This document shows positions 1-7,512 of a DNA stretch of 64,000 nucleotides, piece after piece. The translations under genes and the position numbers were made by a program. Position 1 is the first letter of the stretch. Every line of letters begins with the position of its first letter. The notes below the pieces were generated by a model. It saw only the letters and a list, made by a program, of their open reading frames with translations. It was not told the DNA's origin and ran no database searches. Source of the stretch: Bdellovibrio sp. BCCA (GTDB taxonomy: Bacteria; Bdellovibrionota; Bdellovibrionia; Bdellovibrionales; Bdellovibrionaceae); assembly GCF_037996825.1 (NCBI RefSeq), contig NZ_JBBNAC010000001.1, positions 3,720,001 to 3,784,000 on the forward strand, in the 5' to 3' direction.

Positions 1-317
1 ACGTCGCTGCTCGCAATGCTTTTTCAAAAGTGCTGAACAAAAATCCTGATGATTGTATTTCTAGCACATACTTCGGTCGCACGTTTTTTGAGACTGAAGA
101 TTATTCTAGAGCGGCAGAAACTTTGGATCGCGCAATCGGTTTCTGCCAAAAGAATTTGTACGATGAACCTCACTACTACAGTGCCTTGGCTTACTACCGT
201 CTTGGCGAAAAATCGAAATCGGTGGCTCGCTTTGAAGAGTTGATTAAGTACTATCCGGATGGGAAGTACCGTGAGAAAGCCAAAGGAATGCTCAGCTTGA
301 TTCGAAAGGGACATTGA
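1..317 (+). CDS. TPR-repeat protein, C-terminal fragment (5' end outside window)
   Basis: The reading frame is open to the first base, so the gene starts upstream; about 104 codons are visible. The residues fit tetratricopeptide helices: an ARNAFSKVL segment, then YFGRTFFETEDYSRAAETLDRA, then a last helix pair with YRLGEKSKSVARFEELIKYYP. This suggests a scaffold or envelope assembly protein, but no specific function can be given. The TGA stop overlaps the ATG of the next gene by one base, so the two are probably translationally coupled. A GTG at 30 could be mistaken for a start, but TPR-like sequence continues upstream of it. Confidence 0.8.
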   Translation, partial: VAARNAFSKVLNKNPDDCISSTYFGRTFFETEDYSRAAETLDRAIGFCQKNLYDEPHYYSALAYYRLGEKSKSVARFEELIKYYPDGKYREKAKGMLSLIRKGH

Positions 318-1462
318 TGAAAAAGACTGGTGAAATTTTAAAGAAAGCCCGCGAGGAAAAAGGCCTTTCTCTTCATGAAATTGGTCTTTCTTTAAAAATT
401 AACAGCAAGGTTTTAAAAGCCATCGAAGAGGGCGACGATGCTCATCTTCCGGCGAAGACTTTTTTACGTGGCTTTGTACAAAGTTACGCAAACTTCCTTC
501 ATCTTGATTCCGAAAAAGTTCTTGAGGTCTTTTATGAAGAGATGGGTTCGACTCGTCCGAAGCCTTACATCCGTCCTCACGATGGTGAAAAAGCGGAAGT
601 AAAAGAAGAAGCTGCGACAACGACAGCAACGTCGGCTCAGGCCTCCACATCCACTGCAACACCTGCTGCGAAAACAGAAACTTCTGAAGCCACTGTGACT
701 CCGATTCGCAAAGCGACTCCTCCGCCAAGTTCTTCTGATGGAATGCAGTCTTTGCGTGAAAATAAATCGAGCAAAACGATTATCATTGCGGTGATTGGTG
801 TGGTCCTTGTTGGTCTGATCCTTTTCACTAAGAAAATGATCGATAAGTATTCAAAAGAAGCTGAAGTGCCAAGTGGCGAGGTGGCGCAAACAATTGAAGG
901 TGCTACTCCAGTTACTGAGGAAACTCCAACTCTGGTTGAAAATGAATCCGCAGACAAAAAAGAAACAACAAGCCCTCTTGGCAATTTGACAACGGCTCCA
1001 ACACCTTCGGCTCCGGCTTCATTGCCTTCGCCAACACCTACTCCGGTAAAACCAATGACGGCAGCCACTCCAGTTGCGACTCCAACTCCGTCGCCGACTC
1101 CGGTGACCAAACCAAGTCCAACCCCAACACCTGTGGCAAGTCCTTCACCTTCTCCAACGCCTTCAGCAACACCTGTTGCAAGTCCATCGCCAACACCAAC
1201 ACCGAAGCCAACTCCAAAAGAGGAAAGCAATAAACCTGTTGAGTTGATTGTGGAAGCTTTGGATACAGTGGAGATTGAATACGCTTCTCCAACTGGTAAA
1301 CCGCAAAAAATCAAACTTTCGGCGGAACAAGTTCATACTTTCAAAAGTAAGAGTGGTTTAAAAATTAATTTCTCTAACGGTGGTGCCGTAAACTTGATCC
1401 TGAATGGAAAAGAAGTCGGCATTCCGGGAGACCTTGGTAAACCTATCAAGTTGAGCTACTAA
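317..1462 (+). CDS. RodZ-like membrane protein (HTH_25 + TM + DUF4115)
   Basis: Protein of 381 residues with the RodZ layout. Residues about 4-65 form a Cro/CI-type helix-turn-helix (starting KTGEILKKAREEKGLSL), there is one membrane helix at about 154-170 (IIIAVIGVVLVGLILF), and a C-terminal DUF4115-like beta domain lies from about 310. In the RodZ family the HTH domain binds MreB and the protein helps set cell shape; that role here is inference. Between membrane and C-terminal domain is a long Thr/Pro/Ser-rich spacer built of PTPTP/SPSPTP units (about residues 235-305), presumably spanning periplasm. The ATG at 317 is chosen over an in-frame TTG at 314 because it directly overlaps the upstream stop. 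Confidence 0.85.
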   Translation: MKKTGEILKKAREEKGLSLHEIGLSLKINSKVLKAIEEGDDAHLPAKTFLRGFVQSYANFLHLDSEKVLEVFYEEMGSTRPKPYIRPHDGEKAEVKEEAATTTATSAQASTSTATPAAKTETSEATVTPIRKATPPPSSSDGMQSLRENKSSKTIIIAVIGVVLVGLILFTKKMIDKYSKEAEVPSGEVAQTIEGATPVTEETPTLVENESADKKETTSPLGNLTTAPTPSAPASLPSPTPTPVKPMTAATPVATPTPSPTPVTKPSPTPTPVASPSPSPTPSATPVASPSPTPTPKPTPKEESNKPVELIVEALDTVEIEYASPTGKPQKIKLSAEQVHTFKSKSGLKINFSNGGAVNLILNGKEVGIPGDLGKPIKLSY

Positions 1463-1464
1463 GC

Positions 1465-2781
1465 TTGAAAGATTTCCGTCGCATTTGGGGCTTAAGCCTT
1501 TTCGTTAAACTGATCCTTGCGGCACTCATTCCTTTGAGTGCCGATGAAGCTTATTACTGGGTGTGGGCGCAGCGCCTGCAACTAAGTTACTTCGATCATC
1601 CACCAATGGTGGCGTGGTTGTTTTCCATCGGACATTTCCTTGAGCCCTTTGCAAATGCTGTTCGCTGGCCGGCTGTGATTTTAGGTCATGGCATGTTGGC
1701 CGTCTGGTACTTGATTCTGAAAGACCGCGTGGATTTTGCGAAAATCAGAACGTGGACTTACCTGGTTTTATTTTCTCCCCTTCTTGGTTTTGGCTCTTTG
1801 ATCGTGACACCTGATTTGCCTGTGATGTTCTTTTGGTCACTGGCGATTCTTTTCGCTTTGAAAGCTTTGGAAGAAAAATCTTTGCTCGCGTATTTGGGTT
1901 TGGGCGCAGCTCTTGGTTTAGGATTTTGCTCGAAATATCATATTGTTCTTTTTGTTCCCTGCCTGCTTGTGTTTCTTTTTGTCGAAAAAAAATGGAAAGA
2001 CGTCAAGTGGAGTGGTGTTCTTCTCACAATCATCACAGGACTTCTTTTTTCTGCGCCTGTGATTGTGTGGAATGCGCAAAATGGTTTTGCTTCTTTTGAG
2101 TTTCAGCTAAAGCACGGTTTGGAGAAAACCTCTTACAATCCTGAGTGGACGATTTCATATGTTTTAGGACAAATCCTGATTCTTTTTCCTTTGGTGTTTT
2201 GGGCCGCTATTCGCGCCAAAGTTCCTAAGAACATGCGCTGGCTGTATTATTTCGGTTGGGGACCACTGCTATTTTTCCTTTACACTTCGTTTAGGGCATT
2301 AGTGGAAGCGAATTGGCCGATCATTGCTTATCCGGCTGTGCTTGGTTTGGCTCTTTTTTATTCTCGAACACAGAAATGGCTTAAATACTATGTTGGATTC
2401 TGGGGACTAATTTTTGTTATCGTGATCGCAACACTTTTCACACCCGCACTTCGCAACCTCAGTGAAAAAGTTCAAGAGCCCTATGTACTTCAAGAAATCA
2501 GCTCTATTGCTCACGAATACAAGCCCCTCTATGCGAGCTCTTATCAAATGGCGTCATCCATTTGGTATTTCAGCAAAGTTCCGACGTTCAAGCTTCAAGG
2601 AATCAGTCGCTATGACTTCTTTGACACACTTCCTGAAGCCATGCCCAATGGAAAACAGTTTTATTTGGTGAAGCGCGAGAGAAATGGTTTACCAAAGTGG
2701 ATTTCCGAACAACAATGGCAAATGAAAGAGATCAAAAAGATCTCTCCGGATTTTGTATTGTTGGAATTCACTCGACCATGA
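1465..2781 (+). CDS. ArnT/PMT-family membrane glycosyltransferase
   Basis: Protein of 438 residues with a TTG start two bases after the upstream stop. The N-terminal signature SADEAYYWVWAQ, followed by DHPPMVAW, is typical of the dolichyl-phosphate-mannose/undecaprenyl-phosphate sugar transferases (PMT, ArnT, GT39/GT83-like), where the acidic pair in the first periplasmic loop is catalytic. Many hydrophobic helices follow (about 10). These enzymes move a sugar from a polyprenyl-phosphate carrier to a lipid or protein on the outer face of the inner membrane. The acceptor cannot be told from sequence. It overlaps the next gene by ATGA. Confidence 0.8.
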   Translation: MKDFRRIWGLSLFVKLILAALIPLSADEAYYWVWAQRLQLSYFDHPPMVAWLFSIGHFLEPFANAVRWPAVILGHGMLAVWYLILKDRVDFAKIRTWTYLVLFSPLLGFGSLIVTPDLPVMFFWSLAILFALKALEEKSLLAYLGLGAALGLGFCSKYHIVLFVPCLLVFLFVEKKWKDVKWSGVLLTIITGLLFSAPVIVWNAQNGFASFEFQLKHGLEKTSYNPEWTISYVLGQILILFPLVFWAAIRAKVPKNMRWLYYFGWGPLLFFLYTSFRALVEANWPIIAYPAVLGLALFYSRTQKWLKYYVGFWGLIFVIVIATLFTPALRNLSEKVQEPYVLQEISSIAHEYKPLYASSYQMASSIWYFSKVPTFKLQGISRYDFFDTLPEAMPNGKQFYLVKRERNGLPKWISEQQWQMKEIKKISPDFVLLEFTRP

Positions 2782-3986
2782 AAGCAATTGGAGTCATCTC
2801 ATTTCTGCTCGTCACTTATTTCTTGTACGGATTTTACATAAATCAGTACGAGGTTTCAGTCATTCCTCAGCAGATCACACGCGAGCATTCAAGACTTCTG
2901 AATGATTATAAAGGTGTGATGAATGTCCACACCGATTTAAGTAGCGGTTCAGCGACTTCAAGCTTCGTTATCACTTCTGCAAAATTGGCGAACTTGGATT
3001 TTTTGATGTTCACGGATTTGAACATCTTTAATATGCCAACAACATTTGAGTCCTATCACGGAAATCTTTTGGTCTTTTCCGCGGGAAAGTACAGCTATCT
3101 TGATTCAAGATTGATTTATTATTCGCTCAATCAAGAAAGCATCGGAAATAATCTTGGCGATGCACAAGTTAAACTCGCCGATCTTCTTTCGCAGAAAACA
3201 GGTGCAAGCAAAGACACTCTGACAATTCTCACTCATCCCTACAAAGCCGGTTATTCTTGGAACGGTGAGATTCCTTCGGGCCTTGATGGTTTTGAACTTC
3301 TCAATATGAAGAGTCTTGTGAATCGCGCGTGGGAAGAGTCGAAGATTTCAACGATCTGGAGTCTTGCGATTTATCCGTTTAATCCGCGTCTTTCTTTTAT
3401 TCGTCTTTACACAGAACCAACTGACGAGATTGCACTTCTGGATAAACTGAGCCAACACCGTCGTATTGTTGTGTATGCGGGAACAGAAGCCTCTGCGCGT
3501 GTGATCCCTCTTGCGAATTATTTTATTCGTTTTCCAAGCTACAAAAGATCTTTTGAATTTATGAGCAATCATATTTTGCTCAAATCAGAACTTACTGGAA
3601 GTTTTAACAGTGACCGTGTGAAAGTTTTTAATGCGCTCAAAAACGGAAACTTCTATATGGCACTCGATATGCTGGGTGATCCAAAAGGTTTTACGGCGAC
3701 GCTTGAGGAAGAAAACAAGTCGCACCTGATGGGCTCTGCCGTGAAGCTTTCTAAGAACATGTCTTTGAAAGTAAGCCTGCCTTCAAAGCCCAAAGATTTT
3801 TTTGAGATCATCATCTTTAAGAACGGTGAGATTGTCGCAAGAATCAATGACCCTGAAACTGTTTTTCCAATCACACAGCCGGGAACTTATCGAGTGCAAG
3901 TGCGTGTAAGCCCGATGCTTCCTTTGCCTGACGCTAAAAAATGGATCACATGGATTTACACGAATCCTTTTTATGTCACTCCATAG
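2778..3986 (+). CDS. membrane-anchored PHP-domain-like protein
   Basis: Protein of 402 residues starting at an ATG that overlaps the stop of the glycosyltransferase gene (ATGA); the frame stays open upstream to 2697 but that part only mirrors the previous gene. Residues 1-20 are an uncleaved signal anchor (MKAIGVISFLLVTYFLYGFY). The body starts with GVMNVHTDLSSGSA, then LANLDFLMFTDLN and later LTHPYKAGYSW. This resembles the metal-binding order of PHP phosphoesterases (usually HxHTxxSDG, then TDH, then H), but several usual His residues are replaced, so catalysis is doubtful. The location would be periplasmic. Its link to the glycosyltransferase suggests an envelope polysaccharide or lipid role (inference). 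Confidence 0.6.
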   Translation: MKAIGVISFLLVTYFLYGFYINQYEVSVIPQQITREHSRLLNDYKGVMNVHTDLSSGSATSSFVITSAKLANLDFLMFTDLNIFNMPTTFESYHGNLLVFSAGKYSYLDSRLIYYSLNQESIGNNLGDAQVKLADLLSQKTGASKDTLTILTHPYKAGYSWNGEIPSGLDGFELLNMKSLVNRAWEESKISTIWSLAIYPFNPRLSFIRLYTEPTDEIALLDKLSQHRRIVVYAGTEASARVIPLANYFIRFPSYKRSFEFMSNHILLKSELTGSFNSDRVKVFNALKNGNFYMALDMLGDPKGFTATLEEENKSHLMGSAVKLSKNMSLKVSLPSKPKDFFEIIIFKNGEIVARINDPETVFPITQPGTYRVQVRVSPMLPLPDAKKWITWIYTNPFYVTP

Positions 3987-4293
3987 GGTCTTTTTTAATT
4001 TCTACGCTTAAGCCTTCGACTGGCTGATTTTGGCAAGCCAGACGTTCGTGCGCTTTAAAGCCACGGTCTTGGGCCATCTCTTCTTCGATTTCGGTTCTCG
4101 GCCCTAGTTTTTCTAGTCCTTCGACGACGTGAACAAGGCAAGTTCCACAAGTCCCATTCCCGCCACAGGTATGGTTGATCTCAATTCCCTCTCGCAAAGC
4201 CACATCCAGAATGCTATGGTCTTTTTGACTCACTACGACATGGGGGTGCTCTGGTAAAAAGTTGATATATTTTCCAGACTTAGTCGCATTCAC
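3976..4293 (-). CDS. 2Fe-2S ferredoxin
   Basis: Protein of 105 residues with the plant/adrenodoxin-type cluster pattern CGGNGTCGTC and a fourth cysteine in LACQ further on. It would carry one [2Fe-2S] cluster and act as a soluble electron carrier. The start is taken as GTG at 4293 because AAGGAG lies nine bases upstream (4303-4308). A longer frame opens at a GTG at 4335 but has no properly spaced ribosome site. The 3' end overlaps the convergent PHP-like gene by 11 bases. It is divergent from the exonuclease gene. No partner oxidoreductase is adjacent. Confidence 0.85.
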   Translation of the reverse strand: MNATKSGKYINFLPEHPHVVVSQKDHSILDVALREGIEINHTCGGNGTCGTCLVHVVEGLEKLGPRTEIEEEMAQDRGFKAHERLACQNQPVEGLSVEIKKDPME

Positions 4294-4362
4294 GCTAGGG
4301 AACTCCTTCAAAAGGGCACTCTTTAGTTGAAACACCCCTTTCCATTTTGTATCAATATTTTC

Positions 4363-4983
4363 ATGAGATTCATAGCTTTTGACTTAGAGACCACTGGTAC
4401 TGTTCCCGGAGTAGATCAAATCGTTGAAATTGGAGCCGTGCGCTTCATCGACGGTCAACCTGAAGCGATCTTCGCCACACTCGTAGATCCCCAACGTCCG
4501 ATTCCACCAGGCGCTTCTGCGGTCAATGGTATCTCTGATGAAATGGTGAAGGGTAAGCCGCTTATTGAAAGCCTTCTTCCTTCATTGGCAGAGTTCTGCG
4601 GTGACGACGTTCTTGTCGCTCACAACGCTCCATTCGATGCGCAATTCCTAACTGCTGATATCAAAAAGTATGAAACAAGCGCACCAAAAGGTTTGATCCT
4701 CGATACTCTTCCGATCGCAAGAAAAGTATTCCCGGGTCTTCCAAACTACAAATTGGGAACTCTTGTTCAGCATTTGAAAATTCCAACTACGGATTTCCAC
4801 AGAGCCGAAGAAGATGCTTCTTACTGCGGTCACTTGTTCTTCCAAATGATGAAAAGAATTTCCATCGGAGGCCAACCTCCGCAAGTAGCAAACCTTGTCG
4901 CTTTGACTGGAAAACCAGAACTTCGTTTCCCACAAATCGTCAGACAACCAAAACAAATGGACCTTTTCGGAAGCCTTGTTTAG
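4363..4983 (+). CDS. DEDDh 3'-5' exonuclease (DnaQ-like)
   Basis: Protein of 206 residues starting at ATG 4363 (MRFIAFDLETTG). Exo I has D and E in FDLETTG, Exo II is HNAPFDAQFL and Exo III is HRAEEDASYCGHLF, so all DEDDh metal ligands are present. The length and the lack of other domains fit a stand-alone epsilon-like exonuclease that could act in proofreading or in RNA/DNA end trimming. The frame is open upstream to 4327 but the residues there look unlike the family. Followed closely by an intrinsic terminator. Confidence 0.85.
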   Translation: MRFIAFDLETTGTVPGVDQIVEIGAVRFIDGQPEAIFATLVDPQRPIPPGASAVNGISDEMVKGKPLIESLLPSLAEFCGDDVLVAHNAPFDAQFLTADIKKYETSAPKGLILDTLPIARKVFPGLPNYKLGTLVQHLKIPTTDFHRAEEDASYCGHLFFQMMKRISIGGQPPQVANLVALTGKPELRFPQIVRQPKQMDLFGSLV

Positions 4984-4998
4984 TTTTCAGAAAAATAA

Positions 4999-5031
4999 AA
5001 AGCCTGCGCGATTTTCGGCAGGCTTTATTTT
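4999..5031 (+). terminator. intrinsic terminator after the exonuclease gene
   Basis: Inverted repeat AAAGCCTGC (4999-5007) / GCAGGCTTT (5018-5026), with a ten-base loop, followed by ATTTTAG. It lies 16 bases after the exonuclease stop. An A-rich stretch precedes it on the left, so it may also stop leftward transcripts coming from the small-peptide repeat. Confidence 0.85.
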
Positions 5032-5038
5032 AGATTGA

Positions 5039-5098
5039 GTGGCACTAAGACCGCCTCGTCCTTGATGATTTCCCGAGTTTTAAGCTCAGCTCACCCAC
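5039..5098 (-). ncRNA. conserved RNA-like domain downstream of small peptide, copy 1
   Basis: This stretch matches copy 2 at 34992-35054. On the minus strand it opens with GTGGGTGAG and closes with GTGCCAC, so GTGG/CCAC can form an outer stem. Inside is a hairpin CTGAG-CTTAAAA-CTCGG and a second small hairpin GGT-CTTAGT-GCC, separated by ATCATCAAGGACGA. Two C-G pairs of copy 2 are U-G here, which keeps pairing on this strand but breaks it on the other. Two short indels relative to copy 2 argue against a conserved reading frame. I do not recognise the RNA family. Confidence 0.5.
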
Positions 5099-5152
5099 TA
5101 GCGATACTTGTCCGTTTTTGCGTCTTAAGTCCTATGGGGTTATATGGATTCT

Positions 5153-5251
5153 CTAACTACATGAACTGATTAGTAAAAACAAAATCAGTATAAGTAGTTT
5201 AAGAAATTCCTTAAACTGCCGAAAAGAGCTATGTGTTTTTAGCCTTTTCAT
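5153..5251 (-). CDS. 32-residue hydrophobic lipobox peptide, copy 1
   Basis: Short reading frame: basic N-terminus (MKRLKTHSSFRQFK), hydrophobic core FLKLLILILFLL, then ISSCS and TAG. Copy 2 at 34842 has the same length, the same FLKLL start of the core, the same LISSCS end and the same CAAAGGAGA-rich ribosome site, while the N-terminal third differs, as expected for a selected peptide. ISSC fits a lipobox ([LVI][ASTVI][GAS]C); if processed, the mature product would be only Cys-Ser on a lipid anchor. Alternatives are a membrane-acting type I toxin or a leader peptide. Function unknown. Confidence 0.65.
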   Translation of the reverse strand: MKRLKTHSSFRQFKEFLKLLILILFLLISSCS

Positions 5252-5252
5252 A

Positions 5253-5279
5253 AGAGTCTCCTTTGCAGAGGAAAACTCT
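5253..5279 (-). promoter_or_regulatory. hairpin burying the Shine-Dalgarno of the small peptide, copy 1
   Basis: On the minus strand AGAGT (5279-5275) pairs with ACTCT (5257-5253), and TCCT pairs with AGGA of the AAAGGAG ribosome site, with an intervening small internal loop. In copy 2 the same structure is formed by different bases (AGAATTC/GAATTCT), so pairing is conserved while sequence changes. This points to translational control of the peptide. Confidence 0.6.
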
Positions 5280-5288
5280 CATCCATAA

Positions 5289-5318
5289 GAAAGCGGTCCT
5301 AGGGCCGCTTTCTTTATT
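5289..5318. terminator. terminator-like hairpin, possibly bidirectional
   Basis: GAAAGCGG (5289-5296) pairs with CCGCTTTC (5305-5312) and the stem extends inward; TTTATTT follows on the plus strand and CTTATGG on the minus strand. It can end leftward nadE transcripts. The better T-tract is on the plus strand, so it could also end an RNA antisense to the small peptide. It is conserved in copy 2. Confidence 0.65.
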
Positions 5319-5407
5319 TGCAATGATCATCGCAAAATCAGATCTTAATAGTTCCTAATAGGTTGATAATCTTATTTGAACTTCGGACGCTGATGGCAAT
5401 CGACTAT

Positions 5408-7027
5408 TTATTCCTTCGCTTTGTGCGCAATCGGATAACGTCGTCCTCGTCCAAAAGAATGCTTCGACACTTTCAAAATCGGTGGAGCTTGCCAACGCTT
5501 AAACTCTGTTCGCATAAGCACAGGCAGTAACCATTTGTCGGTTTCTGTTTTTGCAACGCCAGAGTCTTCCACCAAATGCTGAACGGCTTTATCTAACTTC
5601 ACATACGGTGGAAGTGTGTCTTCGTCTTTTTGATCCGGACGAAGTTCTGCTGAAGGTGCACGGTCAATGATCTCTTGCGGAATCACTTCACCTTGTTGAT
5701 TGTAGTATTTTGCTAAAGCATAAACTTGTTCTTTAGTGAGATCTCCAAGCGGAGCTAAGCCTCCGCACATATCTCCGTACAACGTCGAATAGCCTGCGGC
5801 ATATTCGCTCTTATTACTTGTTGTAAGAAGCAGGCTGTTTTCTTTGTTGGAATAAGCCATGAGCGTGATTCCACGAAGACGTGCTTGCAGATTTTCGTGA
5901 ACAATTCCGAATCCTGAAAGGTCAATGCCTTTTTCAAGAGCCGTCACCACGTTTTCATACATGGATTTCATCTCAACAACCTTGAAATCAACACCAAGGT
6001 TTTTTGCCAAGTCTTTCGCTAACGTCAAACTTTGTGGAGCATTGTAAGGTCCCGGAAGCCCCAAGGTCACAACTTGTGAAGGCCCTAAGGCATCAACCGC
6101 CAACGCCGCGACCACAGCGGAATCAATGCCTCCGCTAAGACCTAAATGAATTTTCTGAAGGCCCGTTTTTTTACAGAAGTCACGAATACCTAAAACAAGT
6201 GCACGGCGAAGCTCTTCCACCGTTTCGAGTTTTGCCGTTTTATTCCAAACTTCAAGAGTATCGAGATCGATCACATTGATGTCTTCTTCAAACTGTTGGC
6301 AGTTTAAAATTTTCTTTCCTTTTTTATCGACAACAAAACTTCCGCCATCAAAGATGATCTCGTCTTGAGCGCCCACAATATTCACATACATCATCGGTGC
6401 CTTGAAATATGCTGCGGTTTTTCCAACGACATATTCGCGTTGCTTCATCTTTCCGACGAAGTAAGGAGAAGCACTGAGATTGATAACCATATCAATCTTT
6501 TGTCTCTTTACTTTCGCCAGCGGGTTTTCGCTGTAAGGAGAGTGCCCTTTAGCATCCGGCCAAGCCCAGATGTCTTCGCAGATCGTCAGGAAAAACTTTT
6601 TCCCTTTCCACGAGAAATAATTTTTAGAGAAATCACCGGGCTCAATGAAGCGGGCTTCATCAAACACGTCACCCGTCGGCAAAAGCTGTTTGTGGAAGAA
6701 ACGAGGTTTTTGTCCCTTAGCTACAAAGACAGCGCTGTTGTAATAAGGTCGACCCATTTTTTTAGGGTTCTTTGTGATAAGACCAAAAATAACGCCGATG
6801 TCTTTCGGAATTTTTTTAATCAACGCTTTGAGTTCCGCCTCTTGTTTCGCAACAAGTTTCGAACGCTCCAAAAGATCAAAAGGATGATAACCAAAAAGTG
6901 CGCACTCAGGGAAAACAACAAGCTCGCACTTGCGTTGTTGCGCTAGATGGATGAACTCTAGAATTTTTTCTTTATTAAATTCAAAATCAGCTAAGGTCGG
7001 ATTGATTTGTGCTAAGGCGATTCTCAT
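5408..7027 (-). CDS. nadE: glutamine-dependent NAD+ synthetase
   Basis: Protein of 539 residues with two domains. The N-terminal nitrilase-type glutaminase domain shows the Glu-Lys-Cys triad: E41 in FPECALFGYHP, K113 in FHKQLLPTGD and C150 in LTICEDIWAW. The C-terminal ATP-PPi synthetase domain has the P-loop SGGIDS at about 298-303. The enzyme makes NAD+ from deamido-NAD+, ATP and glutamine-derived ammonia. The start ATG overlaps the stop of the upstream DUF2203 gene by four bases. Length is normal for the two-domain form. NadD, the preceding pathway step, is encoded at 13704-14735. Confidence 0.95.
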   Translation of the reverse strand: MRIALAQINPTLADFEFNKEKILEFIHLAQQRKCELVVFPECALFGYHPFDLLERSKLVAKQEAELKALIKKIPKDIGVIFGLITKNPKKMGRPYYNSAVFVAKGQKPRFFHKQLLPTGDVFDEARFIEPGDFSKNYFSWKGKKFFLTICEDIWAWPDAKGHSPYSENPLAKVKRQKIDMVINLSASPYFVGKMKQREYVVGKTAAYFKAPMMYVNIVGAQDEIIFDGGSFVVDKKGKKILNCQQFEEDINVIDLDTLEVWNKTAKLETVEELRRALVLGIRDFCKKTGLQKIHLGLSGGIDSAVVAALAVDALGPSQVVTLGLPGPYNAPQSLTLAKDLAKNLGVDFKVVEMKSMYENVVTALEKGIDLSGFGIVHENLQARLRGITLMAYSNKENSLLLTTSNKSEYAAGYSTLYGDMCGGLAPLGDLTKEQVYALAKYYNQQGEVIPQEIIDRAPSAELRPDQKDEDTLPPYVKLDKAVQHLVEDSGVAKTETDKWLLPVLMRTEFKRWQAPPILKVSKHSFGRGRRYPIAHKAKE

Positions 7028-7389
7028 TCAACCAATATACGCCCAGAAAAGCCGTCTTGGTAGCCATGCCAGTGATTAATTTCCGTTTCTGGAAACTTCC
7101 AGCAATAATATCCTTCGGCATTATCAAAGTCGGCCATCCAAAGGCCCTTAGGCTCGGCCCCCAACTTTTGGACCTTCACTTGCCAACGATCAATAATGAC
7201 GTTGATTTGCTCTTCGATAATAGCCACGGATGGATGAGACTTGTCCGAGAAAGCCTCGATTCTGTTCAAGTGAACTTTGACTTCGCGGCTGGACTCTTCC
7301 GTCATGCGATAGATGATGGGCAAAAGAAGACGTGCTTCCTGCAACGTAAATGTTTTCTTGCGATTGATTTCAACCACATTCTCTAGCAC
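7024..7389 (-). CDS. DUF2203 family protein
   Basis: Protein of 121 residues starting with GTG. It shows the DUF2203 pattern: an N-terminal FTLQEARLLLPIIYRMTEES helix, a long helical middle, and the end GLWMADFDNAEGYYCWKFPE followed by INHWHGYQDGFSGR. The family has no established function. It is coupled to nadE through a four-base overlap. G-rich sequence (GGGGGATGG) upstream serves as the ribosome site, though its spacing is loose. An in-frame GTG five codons later is another possible start. Confidence 0.75.
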   Translation of the reverse strand: MLENVVEINRKKTFTLQEARLLLPIIYRMTEESSREVKVHLNRIEAFSDKSHPSVAIIEEQINVIIDRWQVKVQKLGAEPKGLWMADFDNAEGYYCWKFPETEINHWHGYQDGFSGRILVE

Positions 7390-7512
7390 GAACCATCCCC
7401 CATCAATGTCGATGAGGCTGTATCCATTAAAGGCGGGCGTGTTTCAAGAAATTAAATCGATAACAGACAACTTAAGAATTTCTATGAAGAATTTCTAAAC
7501 GCAATGCACAGA

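Larger units (their letters stand above)
5039..5323 (-). repeat. small-peptide/RNA repeat element, copy 1
   Basis: About 285 bp that align, in reverse complement, with 34767-35054. Reading along the minus strand from 5323: a GC-rich hairpin, a hairpin over the ribosome-binding site, a 32-codon peptide gene, a poorly conserved spacer, then a 60-base conserved domain. The surrounding 4984-5407 interval (between the exonuclease and nadE genes) otherwise holds only the terminator at 4999-5031 and about 80 featureless bases. No transposase or terminal repeats were seen. Confidence 0.8.

Noticed and set aside
637-1314. Long minus-strand reading frame of about 225 codons rich in Gly and Val
   Set aside because: It is the mirror of the Pro/Thr-rich spacer of the RodZ-like gene; codon repeats on one strand keep the other open. 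No ribosome site or family pattern.
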